A DNA stretch of 64,000 bases. It comes from Acetothermia bacterium 64_32 (GTDB lineage Bacteria > Bipolaricaulota > Bipolaricaulia > Bipolaricaulales > Bipolaricaulaceae). The translations under genes were made by a program, and so were the position numbers. The DNA lies in contig LGFI01000005.1 in assembly GCA_001508155.1 (NCBI GenBank), positions 35,315 through 99,314 on the forward strand, written 5' to 3'. The notes under the pieces are model-generated. The model worked only from the letters and a program-made list of their open reading frames with translations, was not told the origin of the DNA and made no database searches. How positions within the stretch are numbered: the first letter of the stretch is position 1; each line of letters begins with the position of its first letter. Below, piece after piece: positions 15,789-23,070 of the stretch.

Positions 15789-16727
15789 ATGTGGACGATC
15801 ATCCCGGCGGTGCTGATGGGTTGGTCGCTGGGGGCCAACGATGCGGCCAACGTGTTCGGGCTTGGGGTGGGGGTGCGGGCGGTGCGGTACTGGGTGGCCG
15901 TGGGGCTCACCGCGGCCTTCTCCCTCCTGGGGGCTTTTCTGGGAGGGGCGCGGGGCATGGCCACCTACAGTTCCGTGGCCGCCCAGAGCATGGCAAGTTC
16001 GTTCTGTGTGGCCCTGGCCGCCGGGCTCACCGTGGCGCTCATGACCTGGCGGGGCTTGCCGGTTTCCACCACCCAGGCTGCGGTGGGGGCGATCATCGGG
16101 GTGGCCCTGGTGACGGGGCGGGCTGTGGACTGGGGGGTGCTGGGGCGCATCGCCCTTTCCTGGGTCGCTTCCCCGGTGGGCGCCATGATCCTCGCCTACC
16201 TGCTCCACCGGTTCTTAAGCCCCCTCCTTGAGGCCAAGCTCCGGGGCCTGGTGCTGTATGACCGGGTCATCCGGCTGGGGATCGTGGCGGTGGGGATCTG
16301 GGGTGCCTATGCCCTGGGGGCGAACAACGTGGCCAACGTGACCGGGGTGTACGTAGGGGCTGGAGTCGTCTCGATCCCGGTGGCCACGCTGATCGGGGGG
16401 GGGAGCATCGCCCTGGGGGTGATCACCTTCTCCCGCCGGGTTATGGAAACGGTGGGGGAGAGGCTCGTGCCCCTGGGCCCCCTTCCGGCGCTGTTGGCGG
16501 TGGCCGCCCAGGCCGCCTCCTTGCAGGTGTTCGCCGTCCTGGGGGTGCCGGTGTCGGCTTCTCAGGCCGTGGTGGGGGCGGTGGTGGGGATCGGCCTGGT
16601 GAAGGGGGTGCGCACGGTGAACCGACGCCAGCTTTTTGCGATCGTCGCCGGCTGGGTCCTCACCCCGGCCCTGGCCGGGCTGGTGGGCGCCCTGTTTTGG
16701 CTGGCCTTCGGCCCCCTGCTCGGTTGA
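15789..16727 (+). CDS. PiT-family inorganic phosphate transporter
   Basis: The 312-residue membrane protein shows the inverted duplication typical of PiT permeases. GWSLGANDAANVFG is near residue 10 and the matching GAYALGANNVANVTG near residue 180, each followed by hydrophobic spans (about ten in total) and by VSTTQAAVGA / VSASQAVVGA. These carriers bring in phosphate with a cation. The ATG at 15789 follows TAGGAGC; the frame is open upstream into the tRNA, so a longer start is unlikely. It is short for the family, as in archaeal-type PiT proteins. Confidence 0.92.
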   Translation: MWTIIPAVLMGWSLGANDAANVFGLGVGVRAVRYWVAVGLTAAFSLLGAFLGGARGMATYSSVAAQSMASSFCVALAAGLTVALMTWRGLPVSTTQAAVGAIIGVALVTGRAVDWGVLGRIALSWVASPVGAMILAYLLHRFLSPLLEAKLRGLVLYDRVIRLGIVAVGIWGAYALGANNVANVTGVYVGAGVVSIPVATLIGGGSIALGVITFSRRVMETVGERLVPLGPLPALLAVAAQAASLQVFAVLGVPVSASQAVVGAVVGIGLVKGVRTVNRRQLFAIVAGWVLTPALAGLVGALFWLAFGPLLG

Positions 16728-16762
16728 TCCCACCGCCTCCCCCCCGGTAAACTTGGGGGCCC

Positions 16763-16853
16763 GGAGGGGTGGGCGAGCGGTCTAAACCACCTGCCTGGAG
16801 AGCAGGTGCACCCCAAAAGGGTGCCGTGGGTTCGAATCCCACCCCCTCCGCCA
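16763..16853 (+). tRNA. tRNA-Ser (anticodon GGA)
   Basis: This is a class II tRNA. The acceptor stem is GGAGGGG with CCCCTCC, the anticodon stem ACCTGC with GCAGGT around CTGGAGA (anticodon GGA), followed by a long variable arm (GCACCCCAAAAGGGTGC) and T arm GTGGG-TTCGAAT-CCCAC. The terminal CCA is encoded at 16851-16853. Confidence 0.97.
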
Positions 16854-16861
16854 AACTGACA

Positions 16862-16915
16862 GTTGGCAAGTTCAAAGTTGCAAGTCAAAAGGAGAGTTGG
16901 CAAGCCCAAAGCTGC
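16862..16915. repeat. Two 20-bp direct repeats before the four-helix-bundle gene
   Basis: GTTGGCAAGTTCAAAGTTGC (16862-16881) and GTTGGCAAGCCCAAAGCTGC (16896-16915) differ at three positions. Similar AAGT/CAAAGT-rich sequence follows the gene at 17304-17345. Repeats of this flavour often flank four-helix-bundle genes, but their function is not known to me. Confidence 0.6.
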
Positions 16916-16934
16916 CGGCTTGACCAAGGTTTGT

Positions 16935-17303
16935 ATGTCTACTGTCAGGCGCTTTGAGGATCTTGCGGCGTGGAAGTTAGCGCGGGAACTTGTCTGCTTG
17001 ATCTACGCGGTCACTAAAAAATCTGACTTCGACAGTGACATCAGTTTTAGGGATCAGTTCCGCCGGGCTGCCGTTTCCATAGTGGCAAACGTCGCTGAGG
17101 GGTTTGAGCGTGGCTCTGATAAGCAGCTGATTCAGTTTCTCTACAACGCCCGTGGTTCCGCAGGTGAGGTGAGGAGTCTCCTGTATGTTGCTTTAGATCA
17201 AGGTTACCTCACCATGGAAGAGTTCCAGAACTGCATTTCAAAGGCTGAAGAAGTTTCCAAGGCCCTGTTTGGCTTTATTCGTTATCTTCAATCGGGCCGC
17301 TGA
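16935..17303 (+). CDS. Four-helix-bundle protein (S23 / 23S rRNA intervening-sequence type)
   Basis: The 122-residue protein matches the four helix bundle family first seen in 23S rRNA intervening sequences: RRFEDLAAWKLARELVCLIYAV, FRDQFRRAAVSIVANVAEGFERGSDKQLIQFLYNARGSAGEVRSLLYVA and a final helix. Members are small, probably pentameric and of uncertain function, and are often found alone between genes. The ATG at 16935 has only a weak ribosome-binding site. It lies between tRNA-Ser and the SRP RNA rather than in rRNA. Its base composition is clearly less GC-rich than its neighbours, which suggests transfer. Confidence 0.88.
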   Translation: MSTVRRFEDLAAWKLARELVCLIYAVTKKSDFDSDISFRDQFRRAAVSIVANVAEGFERGSDKQLIQFLYNARGSAGEVRSLLYVALDQGYLTMEEFQNCISKAEEVSKALFGFIRYLQSGR

Positions 17304-17316
17304 CACTGTCGACTAC

Positions 17317-17345
17317 TTGCGACTTTGGACCTTCGACTTTAGACT
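17317..17345 (+). promoter_or_regulatory. Promoter of the SRP RNA
   Basis: TTGCGA (17317-17322) and TAGACT (17340-17345) are separated by exactly 17 bp. The -10 ends 6 nt before the first base of the RNA's terminal stem at 17352, which fits a start there. Confidence 0.65.
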
Positions 17346-17351
17346 GTTTTC

Positions 17352-17627
17352 GGGCCCGTGCAGGGTGGGGGGCTAGCGGTCCCCTGTATCCAAAACCCGC
17401 TATATGTGGAGCCCATGGGCCTTCCGAGAGGGCAGGGGGGCGGAAACGGCCCGGGCAGGGAGGCGATGACGGCCGAGCCCCCTGCGACGCATACCGGTGA
17501 ACCCCGCCAGGCCCGGGAGGGAGCAACGGTAAGCCGGTCCCTGCGGGTGATAGGGGATCCCTTGGCCCGAGCCGAAGGCCCGGGAGAAGCCCGCTGAACT
17601 GTCAGCGAAGAAGGCCCGCACGGGCCC
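17352..17627 (+). ncRNA. ffs: Signal recognition particle RNA, large bacterial type with Alu domain
   Basis: The 3' half contains the universal SRP core. GGTGAACCCCGCCAG is followed by a helix capped by a GNRA loop (GGGA, 17515-17518) and the asymmetric loop GAGCAACGGTAAG. The 5' part (GTGCAGGGTGGGGGGCTAGCGG, then CCCTGTATCC) matches the Alu domain of Bacillus/archaeal-type RNAs. The ends pair over 10 bp: GGGCCCGTGC at 17352-17361 with GCACGGGCCC at 17618-17627. At 276 nt it is a long-form SRP RNA, which binds Ffh and helps target nascent membrane proteins. Confidence 0.96.
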
Positions 17628-17633
17628 CTTACC

Positions 17634-17675
17634 TTGACCCAAAATTTATTTTCCCTTACGATTGGTCAGTCCAAT
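17634..17675 (+). promoter_or_regulatory. Promoter and likely GntR operator
   Basis: TTGACC (17634-17639) and TACGAT (17657-17662) are 17 bp apart. ATTGG-5 nt-CCAAT at 17661-17675 is a perfect 5-bp inverted repeat over the expected start point, 16 nt before the regulator's ATG. FadR-type regulators bind short palindromes of this kind. Autoregulation of the whole operon is inferred. Confidence 0.65.
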
Positions 17676-17691
17676 TTGCCAGTGAGGGCCA

Positions 17692-18384
17692 ATGGAGAAA
17701 AGGCCAACTCAGGTGCTCTCTTTCGTCGTTGGGGCCATAGCCTCTGGCGAGTACGGGGTGGGGGATCGCCTCCCCACAGAACGGGAGCTAGCCGAGCTAT
17801 GTGGAGTAAGCCGTTCTTCGGTGCGCGAGGCCTTGAGCATCCTGAGCGCCCTCAACATCGTGGACCGGCGCGTGGGGAACGGCACGTATGTGCGTACTTC
17901 CGATGAGACGATCCTTACCCTGGCCCTGGAGCTTGCCCAAAGCGAGGGAACCCTCAAGGAGACCTTCGAGCTCCAGAGGATCTTGGAGGTAGGCGTAGTG
18001 GAGCTCGCCGCCCGCAAGATGGCCCCAGGGAAGCTTGTCCCCATAGAGCAAGCGTTCGAGGAAATGGAGCGGGCTTGTGTCGAAAGCGATATCGAGGCAT
18101 ATTTTGCCGGGGACCGAAAGTTCCACCTTGCGGTGGCCCGGGCCACGGGCAATGCCCTGCTAGAGCAAAACGTGCTTGGCTTACTCCAGCGGATGGACCA
18201 ACCGCTTTGGCGGTCGGTCAAAAGGTACTTCATAAACCGCAGCAGCGAGTACCTCAAGCGCTCGCTTCTCGACCACCAGCGGCTCCTCCAAGCGCTGCGG
18301 GTTCGGGATACGGCCCTGGCAAGGAGGGTCATGGAAGACCACTTCGAGCGCATCGAGCAGGAGATCTTCGATGCTGAGGAATAA
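17692..18384 (+). CDS. GntR-family transcriptional regulator (FadR/FCD subfamily)
   Basis: The 230-residue protein has an N-terminal winged helix (SGEYGVGDRLPTERELAELCGVSRSSVREALSILSALNIVDRR, residues 18-60) and a C-terminal FCD ligand domain. The FCD domain has candidate metal-binding His residues in RKFHLAVARATGN, LLDHQRLL and VMEDHFERIE. FCD regulators usually sense small organic acids or sugar acids. It is first in a run of seven co-directional genes and overlaps the next by 14 bp, so it probably controls the epimerase, importer and phosphoglycerate genes. Confidence 0.92.
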   Translation: MEKRPTQVLSFVVGAIASGEYGVGDRLPTERELAELCGVSRSSVREALSILSALNIVDRRVGNGTYVRTSDETILTLALELAQSEGTLKETFELQRILEVGVVELAARKMAPGKLVPIEQAFEEMERACVESDIEAYFAGDRKFHLAVARATGNALLEQNVLGLLQRMDQPLWRSVKRYFINRSSEYLKRSLLDHQRLLQALRVRDTALARRVMEDHFERIEQEIFDAEE

Positions 18385-19258
18385 TCTGGAACCCTCGCGG
18401 CCGCTTCTTGCCCTCTCATCCCGCCTTCTATGGTCCCATCCGGTTGTGAAAGCAGCCGAGATCGCAAGCGACCTTGGGTTTCAAGGGCTTGAGCTGTGGA
18501 CAGAGCACCTATGGCGAGAGGGCCCACCAAGCGGGCTTGAGGGGAAACTCGCTCGGCTTCCCCTCCGCTATTTTCTGCACGGTCCCTTCATGGACCTCAA
18601 CCCTTGTTCCCGCAACCCCCGGGTTGCCAAGCTCTCCCTTACCGAACAGCTTAAGGCGCTGGAGCTGGCACGGGGGTTGGGGATTGACCTTGTGGTCGTC
18701 CACCCTGGCCGCTGTTCTTCCAGCAAGGACCCCCCGGAGGAATACTGGCCCGCGTTGCTCGAGTCCTTGGGGCTCTTGGCAAGGAGGGCCAGGGGGTTTG
18801 GGATCACCCTGGCAGTGGAGAACATGGAGCCCCGTCCCAAAGAAATATTGGTCCGACCAATTGATTTGGAGAGGCTTTTCGGGGAGATCTCAAGCCTCGG
18901 TTTGTGTCTTGACCTTGCCCATGCGGCGGTGGGGGGACTGGGGATGGTGGAAGAGTTCTTAGCCCGTTTAGGAAGTCGCATCCGCCACGTTCACATAAGC
19001 AATGTTGGGGATGGCAAGGTACACTTGCCTTTGGATAAAGGGAGACTTCCCCTCACGCCGGCCGCGCTCGACTTCCTCCGGGAATTCCGTGGCGCCCTGA
19101 CCCTGGAGGGGGCGTGGGAGCCGGGCGAGCAAGTGGCGAGGCTGGGGCTGACGAAGCTGCGGGGACTGCTTGAAGGGGGTGATAGCAGGGAGAAGCTAGC
19201 ACCATCTGTAGATAACACAAACAAATCACAAGGAGGATCAAATGAGAAAGCTGACTAG
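18371..19258 (+). CDS. Sugar phosphate isomerase/epimerase-like TIM-barrel protein
   Basis: The 295-residue protein has the AP-endonuclease-2-like barrel: AEIASDLGFQGLELW with an early Glu, DLVVVHPGRC with a His, ITLAVENMEPR with Glu, LCLDLAHAAV with Asp and His, IRHVHISNVG with His, and GALTLEGAW with the last Glu. These are the usual metal ligands. The ATG lies within the regulator gene, and the ORF's last residues run 17 bp into the binding-protein gene, past its ribosome-binding site. Its reaction is unknown; position suggests it acts on the compound imported by the neighbouring ABC system. Confidence 0.85.
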   Translation: MLRNNLEPSRPLLALSSRLLWSHPVVKAAEIASDLGFQGLELWTEHLWREGPPSGLEGKLARLPLRYFLHGPFMDLNPCSRNPRVAKLSLTEQLKALELARGLGIDLVVVHPGRCSSSKDPPEEYWPALLESLGLLARRARGFGITLAVENMEPRPKEILVRPIDLERLFGEISSLGLCLDLAHAAVGGLGMVEEFLARLGSRIRHVHISNVGDGKVHLPLDKGRLPLTPAALDFLREFRGALTLEGAWEPGEQVARLGLTKLRGLLEGGDSREKLAPSVDNTNKSQGGSNEKAD

Positions 19259-20228
19259 CTCATTACTGGTGGCAGTGCTGGCAGGGCTGATTGCGCTCCC
19301 GGCGCTGGCCGAAAAAGAGACGCTGATGGTTTACACCTCCTGTCCCATCGAGATCATGACCGAGATCGAGCGGGTCTTCGAGGCGGCCCACCCAGAAATA
19401 GACGTACAGGTTTATCGCTCGGGCACGGGCACCATCACCGCCAAGATAGCCGCGGAAAGGGAGGCTGGCAAAATCCTGGCCGACATCGTTTGGGTGGCTG
19501 ATTACGCCTACTTCGAAGGCCTGAAGGGACTCGACCTCTTGTACCCCTATGAGTCACCCGAGGCCAAAAACCTCCCGGAGATATTCGTCGACCCGGATAG
19601 GTGCTACTATGGGGCACGGATCTTCAGCATGGTGATCGCTTACAACACGCTTTTGGTGGACGATCCCCCGCGCCGGTGGACAGATCTCCTGGACCCGAAG
19701 TGGCGGGGGCAGCTCGTGACGGGCAATCCCCAGTACTCCGGCTCCAATGTGGTGGCCACCACCGCCCTGTGCCTGGAGTATGGCCTCTCTTACCTAAAAG
19801 GGCTCAGGGAGAACGAGATCGCCGTGGTCAGGGGGAACAGCCAGGCGGCGGCGGAGATCGCTGCCGGTGCTTACATGGTGGGGTTTACGCTGGACAACAT
19901 AGCCAGGGGCATGAAGGCCCAGGGGAGCCCGATAGATCTCGTATACCCGGAGGACGGGGCCGTGTTCTTGCCCAGCCCGATCGCCATCATCAAGACAAGC
20001 GAACACATAGAGGCAGCGAAGACCTTCGTGGATTTCGTGCTCTCACCGGCCGGGCAAGAGGCCTTGGTCGAGTACGGCTCCTATATCCCGGCACGCCCTG
20101 ACGTCGCCCCGCCGCCGGACACCCCCACCGTTGATCAGATCCACGTTATGGACCTCCCGCTTTCCTTCCTCATGGCGAACAAGGACTTCTACACCGACCA
20201 GTTCATAAAGCTCTTGCTGGAGGAGTGA
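19242..20228 (+). CDS. ABC transporter substrate-binding protein (COG1840/AfuA type)
   Basis: The 328-residue protein has a signal peptide (LLVAVLAGLIALPALA, cleavage near 23) and a class-II periplasmic-binding fold of the family that includes FbpA and AfuA (MVYTSCPIEIMTEIERVFEAAHP, PSPIAIIKTSEHIEAAKTFVDFVLSPAGQE). Where iron-binding FbpA has two adjacent tyrosines, this protein has GAYMVGFTLDN. Iron is therefore unlikely, and an anion such as a phosphorylated sugar or acid is more plausible, as for AfuA. The start follows CAAGGAGGATC. A perfect 14-bp stem-loop separates it from the permease gene. Confidence 0.88.
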   Translation: MRKLTSSLLVAVLAGLIALPALAEKETLMVYTSCPIEIMTEIERVFEAAHPEIDVQVYRSGTGTITAKIAAEREAGKILADIVWVADYAYFEGLKGLDLLYPYESPEAKNLPEIFVDPDRCYYGARIFSMVIAYNTLLVDDPPRRWTDLLDPKWRGQLVTGNPQYSGSNVVATTALCLEYGLSYLKGLRENEIAVVRGNSQAAAEIAAGAYMVGFTLDNIARGMKAQGSPIDLVYPEDGAVFLPSPIAIIKTSEHIEAAKTFVDFVLSPAGQEALVEYGSYIPARPDVAPPPDTPTVDQIHVMDLPLSFLMANKDFYTDQFIKLLLEE

Positions 20229-20236
20229 GGGGCCTT

Positions 20237-20265
20237 GGGCGGGGCCGGCCAGGCCGGCCCCGCCC
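20237..20265 (+). terminator. Perfect 14-bp stem-loop between binding-protein and permease genes
   Basis: GGGCGGGGCCGGCC (20237-20250) pairs exactly with 20252-20265 across a single base, followed by TTCTT. It lies 8 nt after the binding-protein stop and just before the permease ribosome-binding site. The likely role is partial termination or protection of the upstream mRNA, so that binding protein is made in excess over permease. Confidence 0.75.
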
Positions 20266-20282
20266 TTCTTCAAAGGGGGAAA

Positions 20283-21962
20283 ATGAAAACGATGCTGAAG
20301 CCTCGCCAGATGATCTTCCTGGTCGCCGTGCTCCTTTTGCTCTTTTTGGTGGCGCTACCCCTTTCGCTCCTTTTCTTCAAGAGCTTTGTGCGGGATGGGG
20401 TCTTGACCATGGCCAACTACGTCGAGGTTTTTTCAGAGCCCAAGAACTACGCGCCGCTTTGGAACACGGTGAAACTCGGCCTTTGGACCGTGCTTTTGGC
20501 CACTGCCCTGGGGCTTCCACTCGGGTGGCTGGTGGCGAGGACGGATCTTCCGGGCAGAAGGTGGCTTGAGACGCTCTGTCTTCTGCCCTACATGCTCCCC
20601 CCTTTTATCGGGGCCATCGCCTGGACCCAGCTCCTTGCCCCGCGGGTCGGGTACCTCAACAAGCTTTGGACGATGATCACCGGCTTGCGAAGCTCCCTTT
20701 TCAATATCTACAGCTTCGAAGGCATAGTTTGGGTGCTCGGCATGTACACCTTCCCCTTCGTCTTCCTCACAGTTCGGGGGGCTTTGGAGAGGATGAACCC
20801 TTCTTTGGAGGAGGTGGCCAGGATATCCGGCGCCGGGAAGCTCCGCGTCCTCAAGGACATCACGATCCCCCTGGTCATGCCGAGCATCCTGGCCGGGATG
20901 ATCCTTTCCTTTCTCTACTCCATCTCGAATTTCGGGGTTCCCGCCCTGATCGGGATGCGGGCGAGGGTGTTCGTGATCACAACACAGATCTTCAGGTACA
21001 TATATCAGCGTGCGGATTTCTCAGGGATTCGGCTTGCCACGGCCCTTTCCGTGCTCCTTGTGGGCGTGGCAGGGTTGGTTTTGGCACTAAACCGATGGGT
21101 TCTGAGCCGACAACACGGGGCGGCCATCATCTCCGGAAAGAGCGTGCGGCCCACCATAGTGGAGCTGGGGCGCTGGAGGCACCCGATCGCCGTGGGCGTA
21201 CATCTCCTCATGGCCTTTCTGGTCTTGGCGCCCTTGGTCTCAGTGCTTTTGAGCTCTTTCCTCAAGGCCTGGGGGCTCCCCATCCGGTGGGAGAACCTCA
21301 CCTTCAGGAACTACGCGTACATATTGTTTGACTACGATCTGACCAAAAGGGCTATCCTGAACAGTCTGCTCCTTGCCGTGTCCGCAGCTACGGTCACCAC
21401 GCTGGTCGGGGGGATCCTGGCCTACATCACCACCAAGACCAGGATCAAAGGGAGGCAGGCCTTGGACTTCCTCAGCACTCTGCCCCACTCCATCCCGGGG
21501 ACGGTGGTGGCGCTCGCCATGATCCTGGCCTGGTCGGGGCAGTTCAAGATCAACCTGTACAACACCTTCTGGATCATCCTCGTGGCCTACATCACCCGGT
21601 ACCTTTTCTACAGTTTCCGTAACATCTCCGCCGCGCTGGTCCAGATCCATCCTTCCCTGGAAGAAGCAGCCCGGATCTCCGGGGCGGGCTGGCTCCAAAA
21701 CTTCCGGGACATAGTGGTGCCCCTCATAAAGCCCGGGCTCATCGCTGGCTGGCTCCTTGTATTCATGCCCACCTTAAGGGAGCTCACCGTCTCAATCCTC
21801 CTTTACGGGCCCAAGACCCCTACCATCAGCGTGGCGGTGTTCGAACTGCAAGACGCCGGCTATTACCACATAGCGGCCGCCCTTTCGGTGATCATCGTGG
21901 CGGTGCTTCTTGTCTGCAATTACGTGGCCAGGAAGCTCATAGGTTTGGGGGTCCGAGCCTGA
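20283..21962 (+). CDS. ABC transporter permease, fused two-domain type (FbpB/ThiP-like)
   Basis: The 559-residue membrane protein contains two permease units, each with an EAA loop: LEEVARISGAGKLRVLKDITIPL near residue 180 and LEEAARISGAGWLQNFRDIVVPL near 460. About twelve hydrophobic spans give it the form of a fused dimer. It forms the channel for the solute delivered by the upstream binding protein. ATG 20283 was chosen because it follows AAAGGGGGA; an earlier in-frame start would lie inside the stem-loop. Confidence 0.93.
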   Translation: MKTMLKPRQMIFLVAVLLLLFLVALPLSLLFFKSFVRDGVLTMANYVEVFSEPKNYAPLWNTVKLGLWTVLLATALGLPLGWLVARTDLPGRRWLETLCLLPYMLPPFIGAIAWTQLLAPRVGYLNKLWTMITGLRSSLFNIYSFEGIVWVLGMYTFPFVFLTVRGALERMNPSLEEVARISGAGKLRVLKDITIPLVMPSILAGMILSFLYSISNFGVPALIGMRARVFVITTQIFRYIYQRADFSGIRLATALSVLLVGVAGLVLALNRWVLSRQHGAAIISGKSVRPTIVELGRWRHPIAVGVHLLMAFLVLAPLVSVLLSSFLKAWGLPIRWENLTFRNYAYILFDYDLTKRAILNSLLLAVSAATVTTLVGGILAYITTKTRIKGRQALDFLSTLPHSIPGTVVALAMILAWSGQFKINLYNTFWIILVAYITRYLFYSFRNISAALVQIHPSLEEAARISGAGWLQNFRDIVVPLIKPGLIAGWLLVFMPTLRELTVSILLYGPKTPTISVAVFELQDAGYYHIAAALSVIIVAVLLVCNYVARKLIGLGVRA

Positions 21963-21972
21963 AGGAGGGGAT

Positions 21973-23070
21973 ATGGGGGCCATAGCTTTACGCAACGTGG
22001 TAAAGGAGTTCGGGGAAGTGCGGGCGGTGGACGGGGTCAGCATGGAGATAGCCGACGGGGAGATCGTATGTCTCTTGGGGCCCTCCGGCTGTGGGAAGAC
22101 CACTACCCTCCGGATGATCGCTGGGTTCGAGCGCCCTACCGCCGGCGAGATCTACATAGAGGACCGACTCGTCTCCTCAGAGAAGTACCTCGTCCCCCCG
22201 GAGCAGCGCAATCTGGGGATGGTGTTTCAAAACTACGCCGTTTGGCCACATATGACGGTGTTCGACAACGTGGCCTACCCGCTCAAGCTGCGCAAGGTTC
22301 CTAGGCCAAAGCTTCGGGAGAAGGTGCTTGAGACCCTGGAGATGGTGGGGCTTACGGGCCTCGAGAAGCGTTACCCAGAGCAACTCTCCGGGGGCCAGCA
22401 GCAGCGGGTTGCCCTGGCCCGCGCCCTGGTGGTGGAGCCGGTGGCCATGCTCTTGGACGAACCCCTCTCGAACCTGGATGCAAAGCTCAGGGAGAAAATG
22501 CGCTTCGAGCTCATGGACCTGCATCGCAGGACCAAGATCACGGTTATCTACGTTACACATGACCAAGCTGAGGCCATGGTGCTCTCAGACCGGATCGTGG
22601 TGATGCACAGGGGCAAGATCGTTCAGATCGGGTCCCCGGTCCAGATATATCAGGAGCCGGCAAACGCCTTTGTCGCCGACTTCATCGGCCTGGCCAACTT
22701 CGCCCCCGCCAGACTGGTAGAGGTCAAACAAGGGCATGGGGTTGCGGAGCTTTTCGCCGGCAGGGGGTTGCGCTTGACCTGTCGGGTGCCGGCCTTGCAG
22801 CGTGGGGGCAAAGCGCAAGACAAAGGGCTCCTGTTCGTCCGCCCCGAGGACATCCAGCTCGTCCCCGAGGGGGAGGGGGAACTCGCCGGGGTGGTGGTCC
22901 GGCGCACTTTCTTGGGGGACAGGCTGGACTTCCGGGTGGAGGCAGAGGGGATGGAGTGGCGTGTGGAAACGGGCCCCGATGTCAAGTTCGATGAAGGCGC
23001 CAGGGTGGGCCTTGCAATTAAAAGGGCCGTCTTCCTGGCCGGAGAGGAGGACCATGACTCGAGCCTCTGA
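21973..23070 (+). CDS. ABC transporter ATP-binding protein (FbpC/PotA-like)
   Basis: The 365-residue ATPase has Walker A GPSGCGKTTT (near 36-45), the Q-loop at VFQNYAVWPHM, signature LSGGQQQRVALARAL, Walker B VAMLLDEPLSNLDAK and the His switch in YVTHDQAEAM. The C-terminal 120 residues form a TOBE-like regulatory domain. It powers the importer encoded by the two preceding genes. It begins 10 nt after the permease with a GAAGGAGGGG site and overlaps the cDPG synthetase gene by 17 bp. Confidence 0.95.
   Translation: MGAIALRNVVKEFGEVRAVDGVSMEIADGEIVCLLGPSGCGKTTTLRMIAGFERPTAGEIYIEDRLVSSEKYLVPPEQRNLGMVFQNYAVWPHMTVFDNVAYPLKLRKVPRPKLREKVLETLEMVGLTGLEKRYPEQLSGGQQQRVALARALVVEPVAMLLDEPLSNLDAKLREKMRFELMDLHRRTKITVIYVTHDQAEAMVLSDRIVVMHRGKIVQIGSPVQIYQEPANAFVADFIGLANFAPARLVEVKQGHGVAELFAGRGLRLTCRVPALQRGGKAQDKGLLFVRPEDIQLVPEGEGELAGVVVRRTFLGDRLDFRVEAEGMEWRVETGPDVKFDEGARVGLAIKRAVFLAGEEDHDSSL

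Noticed and set aside
15669..16208. Minus-strand ORF across the tRNA-Arg and the phosphate transporter
   Set aside because: It runs through a tRNA gene and is opposite a clear membrane protein; composition is His/Pro-rich.
19242..23070. Iron(III) importer (FbpABC)
   Set aside because: The architecture fits, but the binding protein lacks the adjacent Tyr pair for iron and the operon partners are phosphoglycerate enzymes. Kept as a general organic-anion importer.
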